From Platanthera guangdongensis (lineage: Eukaryota > Streptophyta > Magnoliopsida > Asparagales > Orchidaceae), in NCBI GenBank assembly GCA_039583875.1, contig CM077151.1, positions 23,864,208-23,928,207 of the forward strand: a stretch of DNA of 64,000 nt, read 5' to 3'. Below are positions 43,283-53,289 of the stretch, piece after piece (the first letter of the stretch is position 1; every line of letters starts with the position of its first letter). Under the pieces are notes generated by a model. That model saw nothing but the letters and a program-made list of their open reading frames with translations. It was not told the origin of the DNA and did not search any database. The translations under genes and the position numbers were made by a program.

Positions 43283-44800
43283 AGAGCCTTCTAGCTTTGA
43301 AGACGCCACTGAAGTCAAGGAGTGAGATGATGTCATGGATGAGGAGATGGTTGCCCTCAGAAGAAACTAGACTTGAGATCTTGTGCCCAAGTTCGATGGT
43401 GTTACTCCTGTGACGTACAAATGGGTATACAAGCTGAAGAAGAAGACAGATGGAAGCATTGAGCGATACAAAGCTCATCTTGTAGCTCGAGGATTCTCTC
43501 AGCAGTACAGAGAAGACTACGATGAGACGTTTAGTCTTGTTGCTAAAATGACTTTAGTACATGTGGTGATTGACTTGGCGGCTTGCCAAGATTGGAAGAT
43601 GTGACAGATTGATGTGAAAAATGCATTTCTTTATGGAGAGATCGATAGACATCATTATGGTTCAACCACCGGGTTACGTGTCTGAAAATCATCCAGGATA
43701 CGTCTGCAAGCTCCAGAAGGCCCATTATGGTTTGAAGCAGGCAACACGGATGATCGCAGAATACCTCCAGTTCTGTGGTTACTTTGCCTCTGATTTAGAT
43801 TCTAGCTCGTTCATAAAGAAGAAGGGAGAGTTTCATGTCTTGATACTTTTCTACGTTGACGATATGATCGTCACGGGAAACTCTAAGGAGGAGGTAGCTA
43901 AGCTCAGGGCAGAGCTGTCTATTCATTTCGAGATGAAGGATTTGGGTGAACTCCACCACTTCCTTGGACTCGAGGTGGGGAGGAGAAAGAGCAGCATACT
44001 CGTTTCCCAAAGAGGCTATACAAAACAGATTGTTCAGCGATTCAGAATACGGGAGGGGAATAGTTGTTCTACTCCAATGGATGTTGGTCTCAAGCTTCGA
44101 CGTGATGAGGAGAGGGTTCTTCCAGATCCCTTGGTGTTCTGGGCTCTAGTTGGGAGCCTTATCTACTTGACGATTACGAGTTTAGACATTGCTTATATTG
44201 TAGGCCGAGTAAGTCGTTATATGACAGAGCCTCAGAAGCCTCATCTTGTAGCGACTAGGAATATCTTGAAGTACGTGAACACCACTTCTGATATGAGGCT
44301 ACTTTATGGGAGTGACACAAGCTTCAACCTGCACGGTTACACAAATGTTGATTATGGGGGAGACTCAAACGACTGAAAGTCAACGTCTGACTATATTTTC
44401 ACATGTGGATTAGCATATCATGGTGCAACAAAAAACAAGATTCGGTGTCCATCTCTACTACGGAAGAGGAGTACAAAGCTTCGAACATAACAGCTCGGAA
44501 AGCCATCTGACCCAGGAGGCTAGTAGAGGACGTTCATGAAGAAGTGCGGGGTCCCACTCTGCTACGCGGTGACAACGAAAGTGCCGTTAAACTGGTTAAC
44601 AATCCATTTTGTCATGTGTAGACCAAGTATATTGAGATCGAGCTTCACTTCATTCAAGAGAAGGTGTTGGAGGGGTCTCTTATGGTCGAGCATGTGCGGA
44701 GCGAGGACGATATCACAGATATCTTCACAAAGCCGTTGTTGAAGGGGCCATTTATATGGTTACGAGGACTAATAGAGCTGGTTTCCACTTCTTACTTCAA
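43283..44800 (+). pseudogene. pol: Copia F reverse transcriptase-RNase H (broken)
   Basis: RT starts in the frame of 43383-43604 (YKWVYKLKKKTDGSIERYK, VARGFSQQYREDYDETFS), has a stop after DWKM, then shifts to 43621-44376, a 251-codon open run with YGLKQATRM, YVDD at 43852-43863 and RPDIA-type SLDIAYIVGRVS. RNase H is worn: a stop in SND-stop-KSTSDY and a shift near 44405. RGDNES-type and DIFTKPLLKG end motifs are readable up to 44760. Confidence 0.85.
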
Positions 44801-44807
44801 GGGAGAG

Positions 44808-46340
44808 TGTTGAAATTTTTGAAGTGAAAGTGGTGGGCTGAGTGGACTGTCCGTGCGGATAAGATTGGCGATTAGCCAGTTCGACAAGTTTCTGCTTCTG
44901 CTTGTTCCAATTTTGTAACCACGCGGATAAGGTGTTTATCCGCAGGAGTGCGGACTCATCTGAAGTTCGCCGAGTCTGGCAGCTGCAGACTCTTCTGGAG
45001 TTCTTCGAGTACGGATTGTTGCGTACTCGCGAGATCAACATGGTTTGTGCCTTGATCTTGTTCTGGTGATGCAGTTTGGTGATGATCGCAGAGTTCGTCG
45101 GATAATGTGGACTAGTGTTGGAGTTCGCCGGTTAGTGCGGACTGGTGTTTGTGTCTGCTGGTTTGTAGTTCGCTCCTGATGGTGTGGACTTGGTCTAAAT
45201 TTGTACCAAGTCTGGTTGTGCTCAAGTCCTTAGAGTCCGCCAGTTAGTGCAGACTGCTTTTCTATCCGTCGAGTTCGGCCGCTAGGCAGAGCCTGGTTTG
45301 TGCTCTAGCTGCCAACTCAGAGTATGCGGAGTGGCGGTCTATCCGGCAGCTCGACTAAACGAGATTGTGCCTTAGTCTCGGGCTGTAGTTGTGCGGACCA
45401 GAGCAGTGTCCGCAGGTTGTTGCGGACTAGTGTCTGTGTTTGTAGTGTCCGCGGGTTTGGCGGACCGGTCCTTGTTCTAGCCTTGACTGTGTACAAGGCA
45501 GATAGACTGTCCGACCTTGTTGGTGTGACCTTGGCGGACAGGGTTTGTGTCTGCACTATGCAGATAGGATTTGTACTAACCGCGAGATGGGTGGTGATCT
45601 TATCGGTTAGGGCGGTGACCACACTCCGTTCTGCACCTATAAATAAGATCTCATGTCAGATCAACATAAAAAACTGAATGAACGGTAAGTGAGCTCGGTT
45701 GGTTGCTGCGTACAAGTTTTTGTAACCGCGCGGTTTGAGAAGTTCATCGGTGTTTGTTGTTGCAGATTGTGCGGATAGCGCTGAGAAGCCAGAGACTTGG
45801 TTCTGACTTGCGTCAGGGATCAGTACGGACTCTGCGATTACAATCGGCGGTTAGCAGCAGGTCGCGGCTTGCGACAAGACGGTATTCTCAACAGCAACCT
45901 TTCCCAGTTCAATAAAGTTGTTTGCTTCTGGCGGTCCATTCAGTTCAGCAACAGCTATTCGCGAATTATCTAACGGCTAGGCGACATCGTGGTTAGGTGA
46001 CTTGCAGATAGGGGACAAAGTTCTTCAGCATTGGAGTAACGGGGTGTCCGAGCGGTTAGGTTGTGGTCTGGTGACTAAGCGGCTTCTGAGGACTCCTTAG
46101 TTCAGTTTGGCAGAGTCAGCTGTTACTATTTCTAACCGCGCGACTAGTTTTTTGCGTTGTTTTTTTTGCTTTCATCGGGTACATTGACGAATCAAGTCTC
46201 GTCATGTATGCCTCGCACTGTAAAATAGATTATAATATAAGATTTACTTGCTCTTCTATTTGCATCTGATTTATTTGGCTTTGTTTGGTGAGTGTTCCCG
46301 CGATTCGATTTTTGTTTTCCGCATTTCACAATTTTTTATA
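44808..46340 (+). repeat. Copia F 3' LTR
   Basis: 1533 bp after the purine tract CAAGGGAGAG; starts TGTTGAAATTTTTGAAG and ends ATTTTTTATA, with TSD TTTTG following. TATAAATA at 45638-45645. Confidence 0.9.
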
Positions 46341-46406
46341 TTTTGAACCAATTTTGCACGCTTATTTATAGATTTTTGATTGAATGTTGGCTCTTAATGA
46401 CTCATA

Positions 46407-46841
46407 GGCTCCGTTTGGGGGGACTTATTTTCACCGGTCAAACGGCTACCACCTCATGAACCAGACCTTAAGCAGGAGAGGATTTGGCGGTATGACGTCC
46501 GCTACTCCGGCTCCTCCGCTATCGGGCATCTTTGTGACGTTCACCAGACAGCCGCCCTGGACGACTATGTCGATGAGTTTGTCGCTCTGGTCTCCAACGT
46601 CCCCGGGCTACTGCCTGATCATTATCTGGGCTTCTTCATGTAGGATCTACTGTCACATATCTGCTTTCGTCTCCGCACGCATCACCTTTACACAGTCCGA
46701 CACCATGGACGTGACGCGCCCGATTTATGCAGTCGTAACCGCTTGACCGGTGAAAATAAGTCCCCTCCCCCAAATGTCAAGATCCAGTTCATACGATCGT
46801 AATCATTTGACCGGTGAAAATAAGTCCCCTCAAACGGAGCC
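46407..46841. mobile_element. TIR element carrying a gypsy Gag fragment
   Basis: Ends GGCTCCGTTTGGGGGGACTT and complement CAAACGGAGCC, same family as the 107-bp MITE at 16735. The right terminus is doubled: CTTGACCGGTGAAAATAAGT occurs at 46741 and, with changes, near 46806. Between the ends is 0.25 kb of unrelated GC-rich coding DNA. No clean TSD (flanks ATA and CTA). Confidence 0.75.
46476..46717 (+). pseudogene. gag: Captured Ty3/gypsy Gag fragment
   Basis: The frame from 46476 reads ERIWRYDVRYSG, HLCDVHQTAALDDYVDEF, LVSNVPGLLPDHYLGFFM, then TAG at 46641-46643, then DLLSHICFRLRTHHL. This is the pattern of the retrotransposon Gag central domain (repeated hydrophobic positions, QT..LDDYV.EF..L...VPGL, LGFF...L..I..R+R.H). 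It is only about 80 residues, has no start of its own and is broken by the stop. Confidence 0.72.
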
Positions 46842-47054
46842 CTAATTGAACCAACAAAATCTTGATTCCTGCCGCTCTGCTCATGTATTCCTTCAAACCA
46901 AATTTTCCTAAACTTTGTCCTGATTTTCAATTCCAAGCTACATAGTATAAACATGGTAAAGTCAGCTTATACTTTTAGCATCTTGTATTATTATGCAGAG
47001 GACCTTCATCATTTTAATTCAAAATTTGCTTGAGGCAGGGACCACTTTAAATTT

Positions 47055-48145
47055 TATTTTTATAGGGATGAGATCTATTTTATACGATTAGGTGTGCACA
47101 TAACCATACATCCATGATCTTCACATCAAAAGTAGTGGGATCATGGGGTTGACCACACGCGCGATCACCGCACCCGATCCCCCGCGCGCCTATCCCACCA
47201 CACGTACTGAGCAAACCGCCGCGAGCCACACCTTGCTGGCGGTCGGCGGCCGGCCTCCTCCCCGGACACCGGCTGCCCGCCCTCTCTCGTCGCGTCGGTC
47301 CTGGCCGCGGCCGAGGAAGCTGCCGTCCGGGCCGCTCCCTCCCTCGGCCGTCGGCGGCGGCCGAGGGAGCGGCCGCCCGGGCCGCCCCCTCCCTTGGCCG
47401 TCGGCGTGCGACCAAAGGGGGAGGCCGCGACGACCGCTCCTCCTCGGCCGTCGTCGGCGGTCCTCCCCTCGCCGGGGAACCCGACGGCGAGTTCGCCGGC
47501 CTCCCGTGGAGTTCCACTCCCGTCGTCGGATTGGTTGGGGACGTTCCCGGCCAGCCGTCCGATTCGCATGTAACCACTCACTAACCACCAGGTTAGTGGC
47601 GGAATTTAATTAGTAAATTTAATTATTTATTTTGGAGTGTAAACATCGGTATTAATACGCACCCCTAAACTATGGAAAAATATTAATATTGGGTGGTTAT
47701 GGTATGCGGATAGCCGCATAATCACCGTAACCACCCTCTGGAGCCTATAAAAAAAAGCTCAGATCTCCTCATTTCTCATTTTTTACTTTGACTCTTCTTC
47801 TTCTTCAGGTCGAAGCTGTGTCGAATTCCTCCTACGAGCAGCACCCGAGCTACACTCAAGCCGCACCCGAGTCACGAACGAGCCAAGTTAAAGCCACCTG
47901 ACGAGGCCAACTCTCTCAAGTCCCAAATGGTCCCCGCAGCCATAAGTTCAGGCGCTCCGCTCCCACCTTCAGAATCCGCAAGGAGCTAAGTGAAGCCCAC
48001 CAATGGAAAGTGCAATTTGTAACAACTCCCGGCGCGACGGTCTGTCGTTCGCCGTGTGTCAAGTGTTCTCCCACCCCAAACTGTAACGAGAGGTGACATG
48101 TCACCCTTGACTTCACAAACGAGTTTTAACAGCTAGGAAATAGTG
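47055..48145 (+). repeat. R1 copy 4
   Basis: Starts near AGGGATGAGATCTATTTTAT, then GTGTGCACATAACC and the worn hairpin at 47112-47145. GC-rich body to 47560; then GGTTAGTGGCGG, TACGCACCCCTAAACTATGG, CCTATAAAAA (near 47744) and GTCTGTCGTTCGCCG. The right half matches copy 1 in reverse. Cut at 48145 by an LTR. Long overlapping ORFs on both strands (47080-47613) are composition artefacts. Confidence 0.65.
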
Positions 48146-49197
48146 TGTTGAAATTATTGAAGTGAAAGTGGGGGGTTGATCGGGCAGACTGTGCGGTCTG
48201 GGCGGACTGGTGGTGCGGCCTGAGTGGTCTGTATTTACGGTCTGGTTGCTTTGTCCTTGGAGGTAGCCGTGCGGATAGGCTGTTTATCCGCGGTTTGGGC
48301 GGACTGGTTTGGAGTCTGCGGAGTTCGCTCCATGCGGACTGTTCTTGGAGCTCACGAGATCGGCATTGGTCTATGTCCTAGATCTCAGATGATGTGGTTA
48401 GGCGGTAACCGTGAAGTGCGTGGTTAGGCGAACTGGAGTTGAACAAGCAGACTGTGCGGACTGTTGTTCGTGTCTGCAGTGGTCGCGCTTGATGTTCACT
48501 GGTTGCAGACTTGGTCACGATCTGGGACAAGTCCAGATTGATCGCAGAGTCCGCTGGATGACCGGGCGGTTTGTGCCTTGGTCGTGGACTTGTTATTGCG
48601 GACTGGTGCGGTGTCCACAGGGATGCGGACTGTCTTCTATCTGGACTTCTTTGATGACAGACGAATAGTCTGGTGTCCGGCCTTGACCATACGGACTAGG
48701 CGGACTGCTCTGTGCTAGCTGCGTGCTGGGGTGGTGTTTCTATCCACTAGAGCGGTGACCACACTCCTCTTCTTGCCAATAAATAGGACCCCCCCCCCCT
48801 AGTGACAACATAATTAACTGAATGAACACTAAGTTGAGCGTGGGTTAATTGTTGCGGTTTCGGATTTTCAGTCAGCGCGGTTTGAGAAGGTTAACCAGTT
48901 TATTGTTTGCAGGTTGTGCGGCTAGTATTGAGAAGCCAGGATTTTGGTGCTGACTGCGGTCAGGGATCAGTGGAGCTTGCGGTTAACAATCAGCGATTTG
49001 CAGCAGCTCGCGGTTGCGACCAACCGGTCTTCTCTCCTTCAGCTTTCCCAGTTTAATAACATGTCTGCCGGTCTCAGTGGCTTGTTCGTCAGTTCGGCAG
49101 CAGCTTGTTCGCGAACTCTGGCAGCTAGGCGACTTCAGCAGTTAGGCGGCTTACAGAGAGTGGACAGAGGTGTTCAGCAGAATAATGGGTTGTCTGC
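48146..49197 (+). repeat. Truncated LTR of the E/F copia family
   Basis: Begins TGTTGAAATTATTGAAGTG like copia F and is rich in GCGGACT words. It keeps the conserved AACTGAATGAACA and CAGGGATCAGT segments near 48820-48970 but stops before the LTR's usual end. The run of 11 C at 48789-48799 lies near the expected promoter. The internal region of this copy is absent. Confidence 0.75.
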
Positions 49198-49201
49198 GTT
49201 T

Positions 49202-49692
49202 TAGAATCCCCAAAGTGAGCCGAGGACCGAGCGACGAGCTCGAACTCAGACGCCGCTTTTGTTGAGTTTCAACGCCTTGTCCTAGGTTGCCTTGACACCA
49301 TAGGAGCCCAGTTCGACGATGTGCGTCATGATCTTGCCGAGGTGAACCTTCGTTTAGGCCACTTAGAGGATGCAAGAGACACACTATCACAGCATAACGA
49401 TTCACTTGAGGACGACCCTGACGTTCCTCCACGTTATGACCAGCGCCTAAGAGATGGTTAGCCTCCGGCAGACCGCTACCGTCGTGATCCTCACACCGAG
49501 CCCCAGCCCCGCCGGCCAGGCGACATCTTGATCCGGTGCGTGAGAGGCCCCCACCTCCGCGTGATGAGTATTGTATGCCGCGTAGACCTCAGAATCCCCA
49601 AAGTGAGTCGAGGACCGAGCGACGAACGGAGGAAGCCGTTGCCAAATTGCTGATGGGGAACCATCAGATGCTATTAATGCTATTAATAGCAT
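49202..49692 (+). pseudogene. Possible gypsy Gag N-terminal relic
   Basis: An 80-codon frame near 49220-49458 reads AAFVEFQRLVLGCLDTIGAQ, FDDVRHDLAEVNLRLGHLED, PPRYDQRLRDG then TAG. The heptad-like, charged segment resembles the N-terminal region of some Ty3/gypsy Gag proteins, but no signature motif proves it. The segment AGAATCCCCAAAGTGAG occurs at both ends (49203, 49592). Confidence 0.35.
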
Positions 49693-49829
49693 GACGATTA
49701 CGGTTGTGCGGTAGTTATTTAATTTAATCATATGAATTGTTTGTGAATTTATTCGTCGTGCGCTTGCTTAGGCCCTCCGAGCGGAGGAAGCCGTTGCCAA
49801 ATTGCTGATGTGGAACCATCAGATGCGCC
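49626..49829 (+). repeat. Patchwork of short direct repeats
   Basis: CGGAGGAAGCCGTTGCCAAA occurs at 49626, 49783 and 50951. A 105-bp segment at 49694-49805 (GGTTGTG.GGTAGTTATTT ... GCGCTTGCTTAGGCCCTCC) is repeated at 50865-50971. The copies flank the LTR-like unit at 49830-50196. Confidence 0.75.
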
Positions 49830-50196
49830 TGTAGGGGTTCGCCGCAAGGCGGGACCCAAGTACATGTATTCGCGCAGGAAGACTTGATCGGATCGTCGAT
49901 CGGACTCTGCGGTCGCGTCCGGGACGTCGTCCTCAAAAAGTTATATTATTTTATTTTATTTGAGTTTGTTTTGATGTATTTTAAGGGGCTAACCCACCGA
50001 CCAATCATAGTCGTTGATGAGGATGCCCTAACTTGTCTTTTATTATAAATAGGAGTGTTAGAGGCTGATTTGAGGCATTGTTGAATTTGGAGAAAAGCTT
50101 TTCCGGATTCCAGCGATCTCTCCTCGTTGTCGATGTTGTGGAACCTTAGGTGACGACTCCTAGGCCGTCAAACTCCTTCCCAAGGTAACCCCTACA
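49830..50196 (+). repeat. LTR-like unit, 367 bp
   Basis: Begins TGTAGGGGTT and ends AACCCCTACA, a perfect 10-bp terminal inverted repeat with TG...CA ends. A TATA-like TATTATAAATAGG is at 50040-50052. Flanks GCGCC and CCCCT are not a TSD and no primer site follows, so it is either a rearranged solo LTR or a short TIR element. Confidence 0.5.
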
Positions 50197-51157
50197 CCCC
50201 TCCATCATTTTCCATCATTTCCTCCCCTTTTCCACCACTGAAATCCCCCCAAACTCCCTCCCTTCCACCGTCGGCCTGCTGGAATTCAGCAGCCACCACT
50301 CCCAAGCCCCCCTGGTTCCGCCGCCCATCCCCCTCCCTCTACCTGTACCGCCGCCCCCTCCCCTTCCTGTACAAGGTCGCTGGCCTGCTGCCCCAATCCA
50401 GCTCCCCCTCCGCCCCTTTCCCTTCCCAAAACCGGCCACCCCAAGGGTTTTCTAACCCTAGCCGGTCACTCCTCTCACCTTCCCTTCGTGGATCCACTTC
50501 TCACAGCCCCGAAAACCCTAGATCTATTTTGATCTAGTGCTACCACTCCCCGATCCGTTGTTTCCACCGCACAAACCTTCCATTTTGCTCGGATCCGCTC
50601 CGAAATAGCGGATCTACTCGCTCCGGCCCGGATCTACTCTTTCGTGTCCGGATCCGCCGTTTTACCCTCCGTTACCACCACTTTCCACCGAGGGCAGCCA
50701 CCGTCACCGTCGCCTCGCCACCGTTTCCACCTCGGATCGCCCGTCTTTACATCCGGCCCTCAAATCCTTCAGTGCCTCGGTTCAGCCATCTACGTTGTGA
50801 GCATTTATGGTATTGTGTTCTGTGACTTGACATTTTCATTTGGTTGTTTATCTATATTGTGCTGTGATTATGGTTGTGTGGTAGTTATTTCCTTTTATGC
50901 TAGTAATTATTTGTGGATTTATTCGCAGTGCGCTTGCTTAGGCCCTCCGAGCGGAGGAAGCCGTTGCCAAATTTTTGAAATAATTATTTCTCTTTATTTT
51001 AATTATTTGTGTGGTAATCTTAATTTCATTGCTTATAATAATTGTTGTCGTTACCCGACAGTCACATTGCATTAAGCGTTGCATTAGTGTGTTCCCCGCA
51101 CCCACACTTAGAGTCTTAGTCTCCGTGCACCACGAGTCTACCCCTACATCACTAATA
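50197..51157. other. C-rich then AT-rich DNA, no gene supported
   Basis: 50197-50760 is a CCT/CCG-rich plus strand resembling a 5' UTR or LTR leader (CTAACCCTAGCC, CGAAAACCCTAG). The ORF at 50644-51075 has no domain and runs through the duplicated repeat 50865-50971. Confidence 0.4.
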
Positions 51158-51297
51158 AAAAGGGGCAGCCTGGTGCACAAAGCATCGCCGCACAGGGAGG
51201 GTTTGAGGAAGGGTCCCACCACAAGGATGAAACGGAGGCAAATCTTACCTTGTATTTTTGCAAGAGATTGCTTCCCGGGCTCAAACCGGTGAACTAG
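51158..51297 (-). mobile_element. Au-like SINE
   Basis: On the minus strand: B-box-like GGTTTGAGCCC near 51285, then GGGAAGCAATCTCTTGCA, GGTGGGACCCTTCCTC and GCACCAGGCTGCCCCTTTTT ending near 51160. This layout, including the GTGCACCAGGCTGCCC end with a T-run, is that of the plant Au SINE family as I know it. The A-box side is short or lost, so it may be 5'-truncated. Confidence 0.72.
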
Positions 51298-51973
51298 CAT
51301 CTTCTGTCGTTTTTGAGCATCTCTACTTCATGCATGTACTTCTAATGCTCTCCTTTGATAAATGAACTTTTTACTATTTAGCACCTAAACATATATTTTT
51401 GGCTAGTGGATGAAGACTATGAGGTGACAGCTGACTGGTTTTAAGTGATTTATATGGAGTTGTCATGCATAAATCTAGTTAAGATGGTTGCAATTATTAT
51501 GTTGATTGAACAGTCACAAAATAAGATAAAAAATCAGAATTAAAAATTGTATTTAAATGATTCAATCAAAAGAATAATATGAGAAAATAAGAAAAATATC
51601 AAAAAAGATATGAGAAAATAAGAATTCATTTAAAAATTTTGTATTAAAATTTCAAAATAATCGATATTTTTTGGAAAAATATGAGAAAATAAGAAATCAT
51701 TTAAAGAATTTTGTATTAAAATTTCATAATATTTTGACCGATTAATATTTTTGTTCTATCATACTATTTTATCTTGAAATTTATCAATATTGTTTTTTTT
51801 TTTATTTTGCTTCACATTGTGTCTGCCCCTTCCCCCTATTGAAATTCATGAATCCGCCGCTGCATTTGGAAGAATACCATGAAAATTATGAGCTTAAAAG
51901 TTCACTCATGACTCATGACGATGCCCACACACCCATACATACAATATATTCTCCCTTAACAACACCAAACACA
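51298..51973. other. AT-rich spacer
   Basis: Contains a local near-repeat 'tatgagaaaataag' with 'atttaaa' at about 51580-51730. No gene or element ends seen. Confidence 0.5.
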
Positions 51974-52105
51974 GTATTTTAAGCGGAATTTGTTGTTATG
52001 CACGTGTTAAACAATAAATCTCATGGTAGTGCTATGCAAACTGAAGATGTCATTTTTTGAGAATTTATGGTAATTATCAAAAACCACGGGGAGGAAGCAT
52101 TTATA
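51974..52105. repeat. Tandem duplication, left copy
   Basis: From GTATTTTAAGCGG to ATTATCAAAAA (about 110 bp), identical by eye to 53179-53288. The unit period is 132 bp before the LTR insertion is counted. Confidence 0.88.
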
Positions 52106-52111
52106 GTATTA

Positions 52112-53178
52112 TGTTCTGTAACGTAGAGTCATCTCAGTAATTATTTCTAGCTGAGCAGTAATAAAACAAAATTAAATCCAAAACCAAGCAAAACCACAGA
52201 CGACAAAATATATACGTGGTTCGGAGTTGGGACTCCTCCACGTGGAGAGCGCGCCAGAAAGATCCACTAAACCACTGATGAGGTTACACAGATACAACCA
52301 GAGACCAAACAGATACGGTCGAACAACAAAGGAAAACCAAAGAACCCAAATCCTGAAGAACCGATATCGCCGGGCGGTATCGATGTCGCCGGGCGACAAC
52401 CCCTGTTCTTCTTCCCCGATGGATCCGTCGTTCATGCACCTGTGTCGCCGCCTGGAGCTGTCTGCCGCCGCTGGACAGAGCCACCTCCACCTGAATCCTC
52501 TTGCTACCGCCGCCTCCTGGAGCTGCCTGCCGCCGCTGGACAAAGCCGTCTCCGCCTGAGTTGAGCCCGATGCGCCGCTTCCGCCGCAGCACGCCTGCTG
52601 CCGCCGCCGCCGCGCCTGGTCTGAACTGGAGCTGTCGCCGCTGCCGCCGCCTGAACACCTCTCGATGTCGCCTGGAGATCGCCGCTGCAACCCGCTGCCG
52701 CCGCCTCTGATCCTCCTGCACCGGCGAGGTCCGTTCGTTGCCGCTGCCGCCGGAGAGAGAAACTCCTACAGAACCTTGCTCCTCACACTCTCGGAAAGCT
52801 CCTTACTGGTGGCCGAGCCTGGATCCAATCTCTCTGTTTCTTGCTTGATTGTACTCTTAATAGTAGCAGCCCCCTCCCAAACATATATATAGGAGAGCAC
52901 CCCCCTCTCCTAACTAGGAAGAAGAGGGTCATCAATGGTTTCCATTGATGGCGCCGGCCAGATGAGGAAGGAGGTCAGCCGGCCCTTAATGGCCCTTGCC
53001 AAAACTGAATGGATTTCCAATTAAACGATAGGCTTGGATATGAATAACCCCAAATCCATCCCAAAAAATCAGTCATCTCATTCAATGACCATTCCCATAA
53101 TAAGAGATGGTCATGGATCGCAGACGTGGCGCGATCCAGACGGTCCGAGTCCATGCGTGAGATGTCACAATCCTAACA
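52112..53178 (-). mobile_element. Solo LTR of a Tnt1/Tork-like copia
   Basis: On the minus strand it starts TGTTAGGATTG at 53178 and ends TACAGAACA at 52112. TSD GTATT at 52106-52110 and 53179-53183 (one extra A at the left edge). The segment near 52200-52260 (GGCGCGCTCTCCACGTGG, GAACCACGTATA on the minus strand) matches the A and C LTRs. A minus-strand TATATATA lies near 52885. GC-rich ORFs inside (52172-52721) are read as non-coding. Confidence 0.82.
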
Positions 53179-53289
53179 GTATTTTAAGCGGAATTTGTTG
53201 TTATGCACGTGTTAAACAATAAATCTCATGGTAGTGCTATGCAAACTGAAGATGTCATTTTTTGAGAATTTATGGTAATTATCAAAAAG
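53179..53289. repeat. Tandem duplication, right copy
   Basis: Second copy of 51974-52083, ending ATTATCAAAAA before GCTTCCTAGCC. Confidence 0.88.

Larger units (their letters stand above)
32714..46340 (+). mobile_element. Copia F, interrupted by copia E
   Basis: The whole block is flanked by TTTTG (32709-32713 and 46341-46345). F's 5' LTR is split: 32714-32797, then the minus-strand element E (32798-39493), then 39494-40700. Internal region 40701-44807, 3' LTR 44808-46340. F and E share LTR sequence and protein family (YSGCGHH/DSECGHH protease, GPTEVKFL, RANDSA), so an element inserted in opposite orientation into its own relative. F is dead through many stops. Confidence 0.9.

Noticed and set aside
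46046..46120. tRNA-like GTGTCCGAGCGGTTAGG segment
   Set aside because: Resembles the 5' part of a Ser/Leu tRNA, but there is no matching acceptor stem or T-arm and it lies within an LTR family rich in similar words.
47080..47613. Overlapping long ORFs on both strands in a GC-rich block
   Set aside because: Open in nearly every frame, Arg/Pro/Ala/Gly-rich, no domain, and the block is variable between R1 copies; composition explains it.
52172..52721. Minus-strand ORFs of 145 and 172 codons
   Set aside because: They lie wholly within the solo LTR and are made of CGG-type repeats; relatives of this LTR are non-coding.
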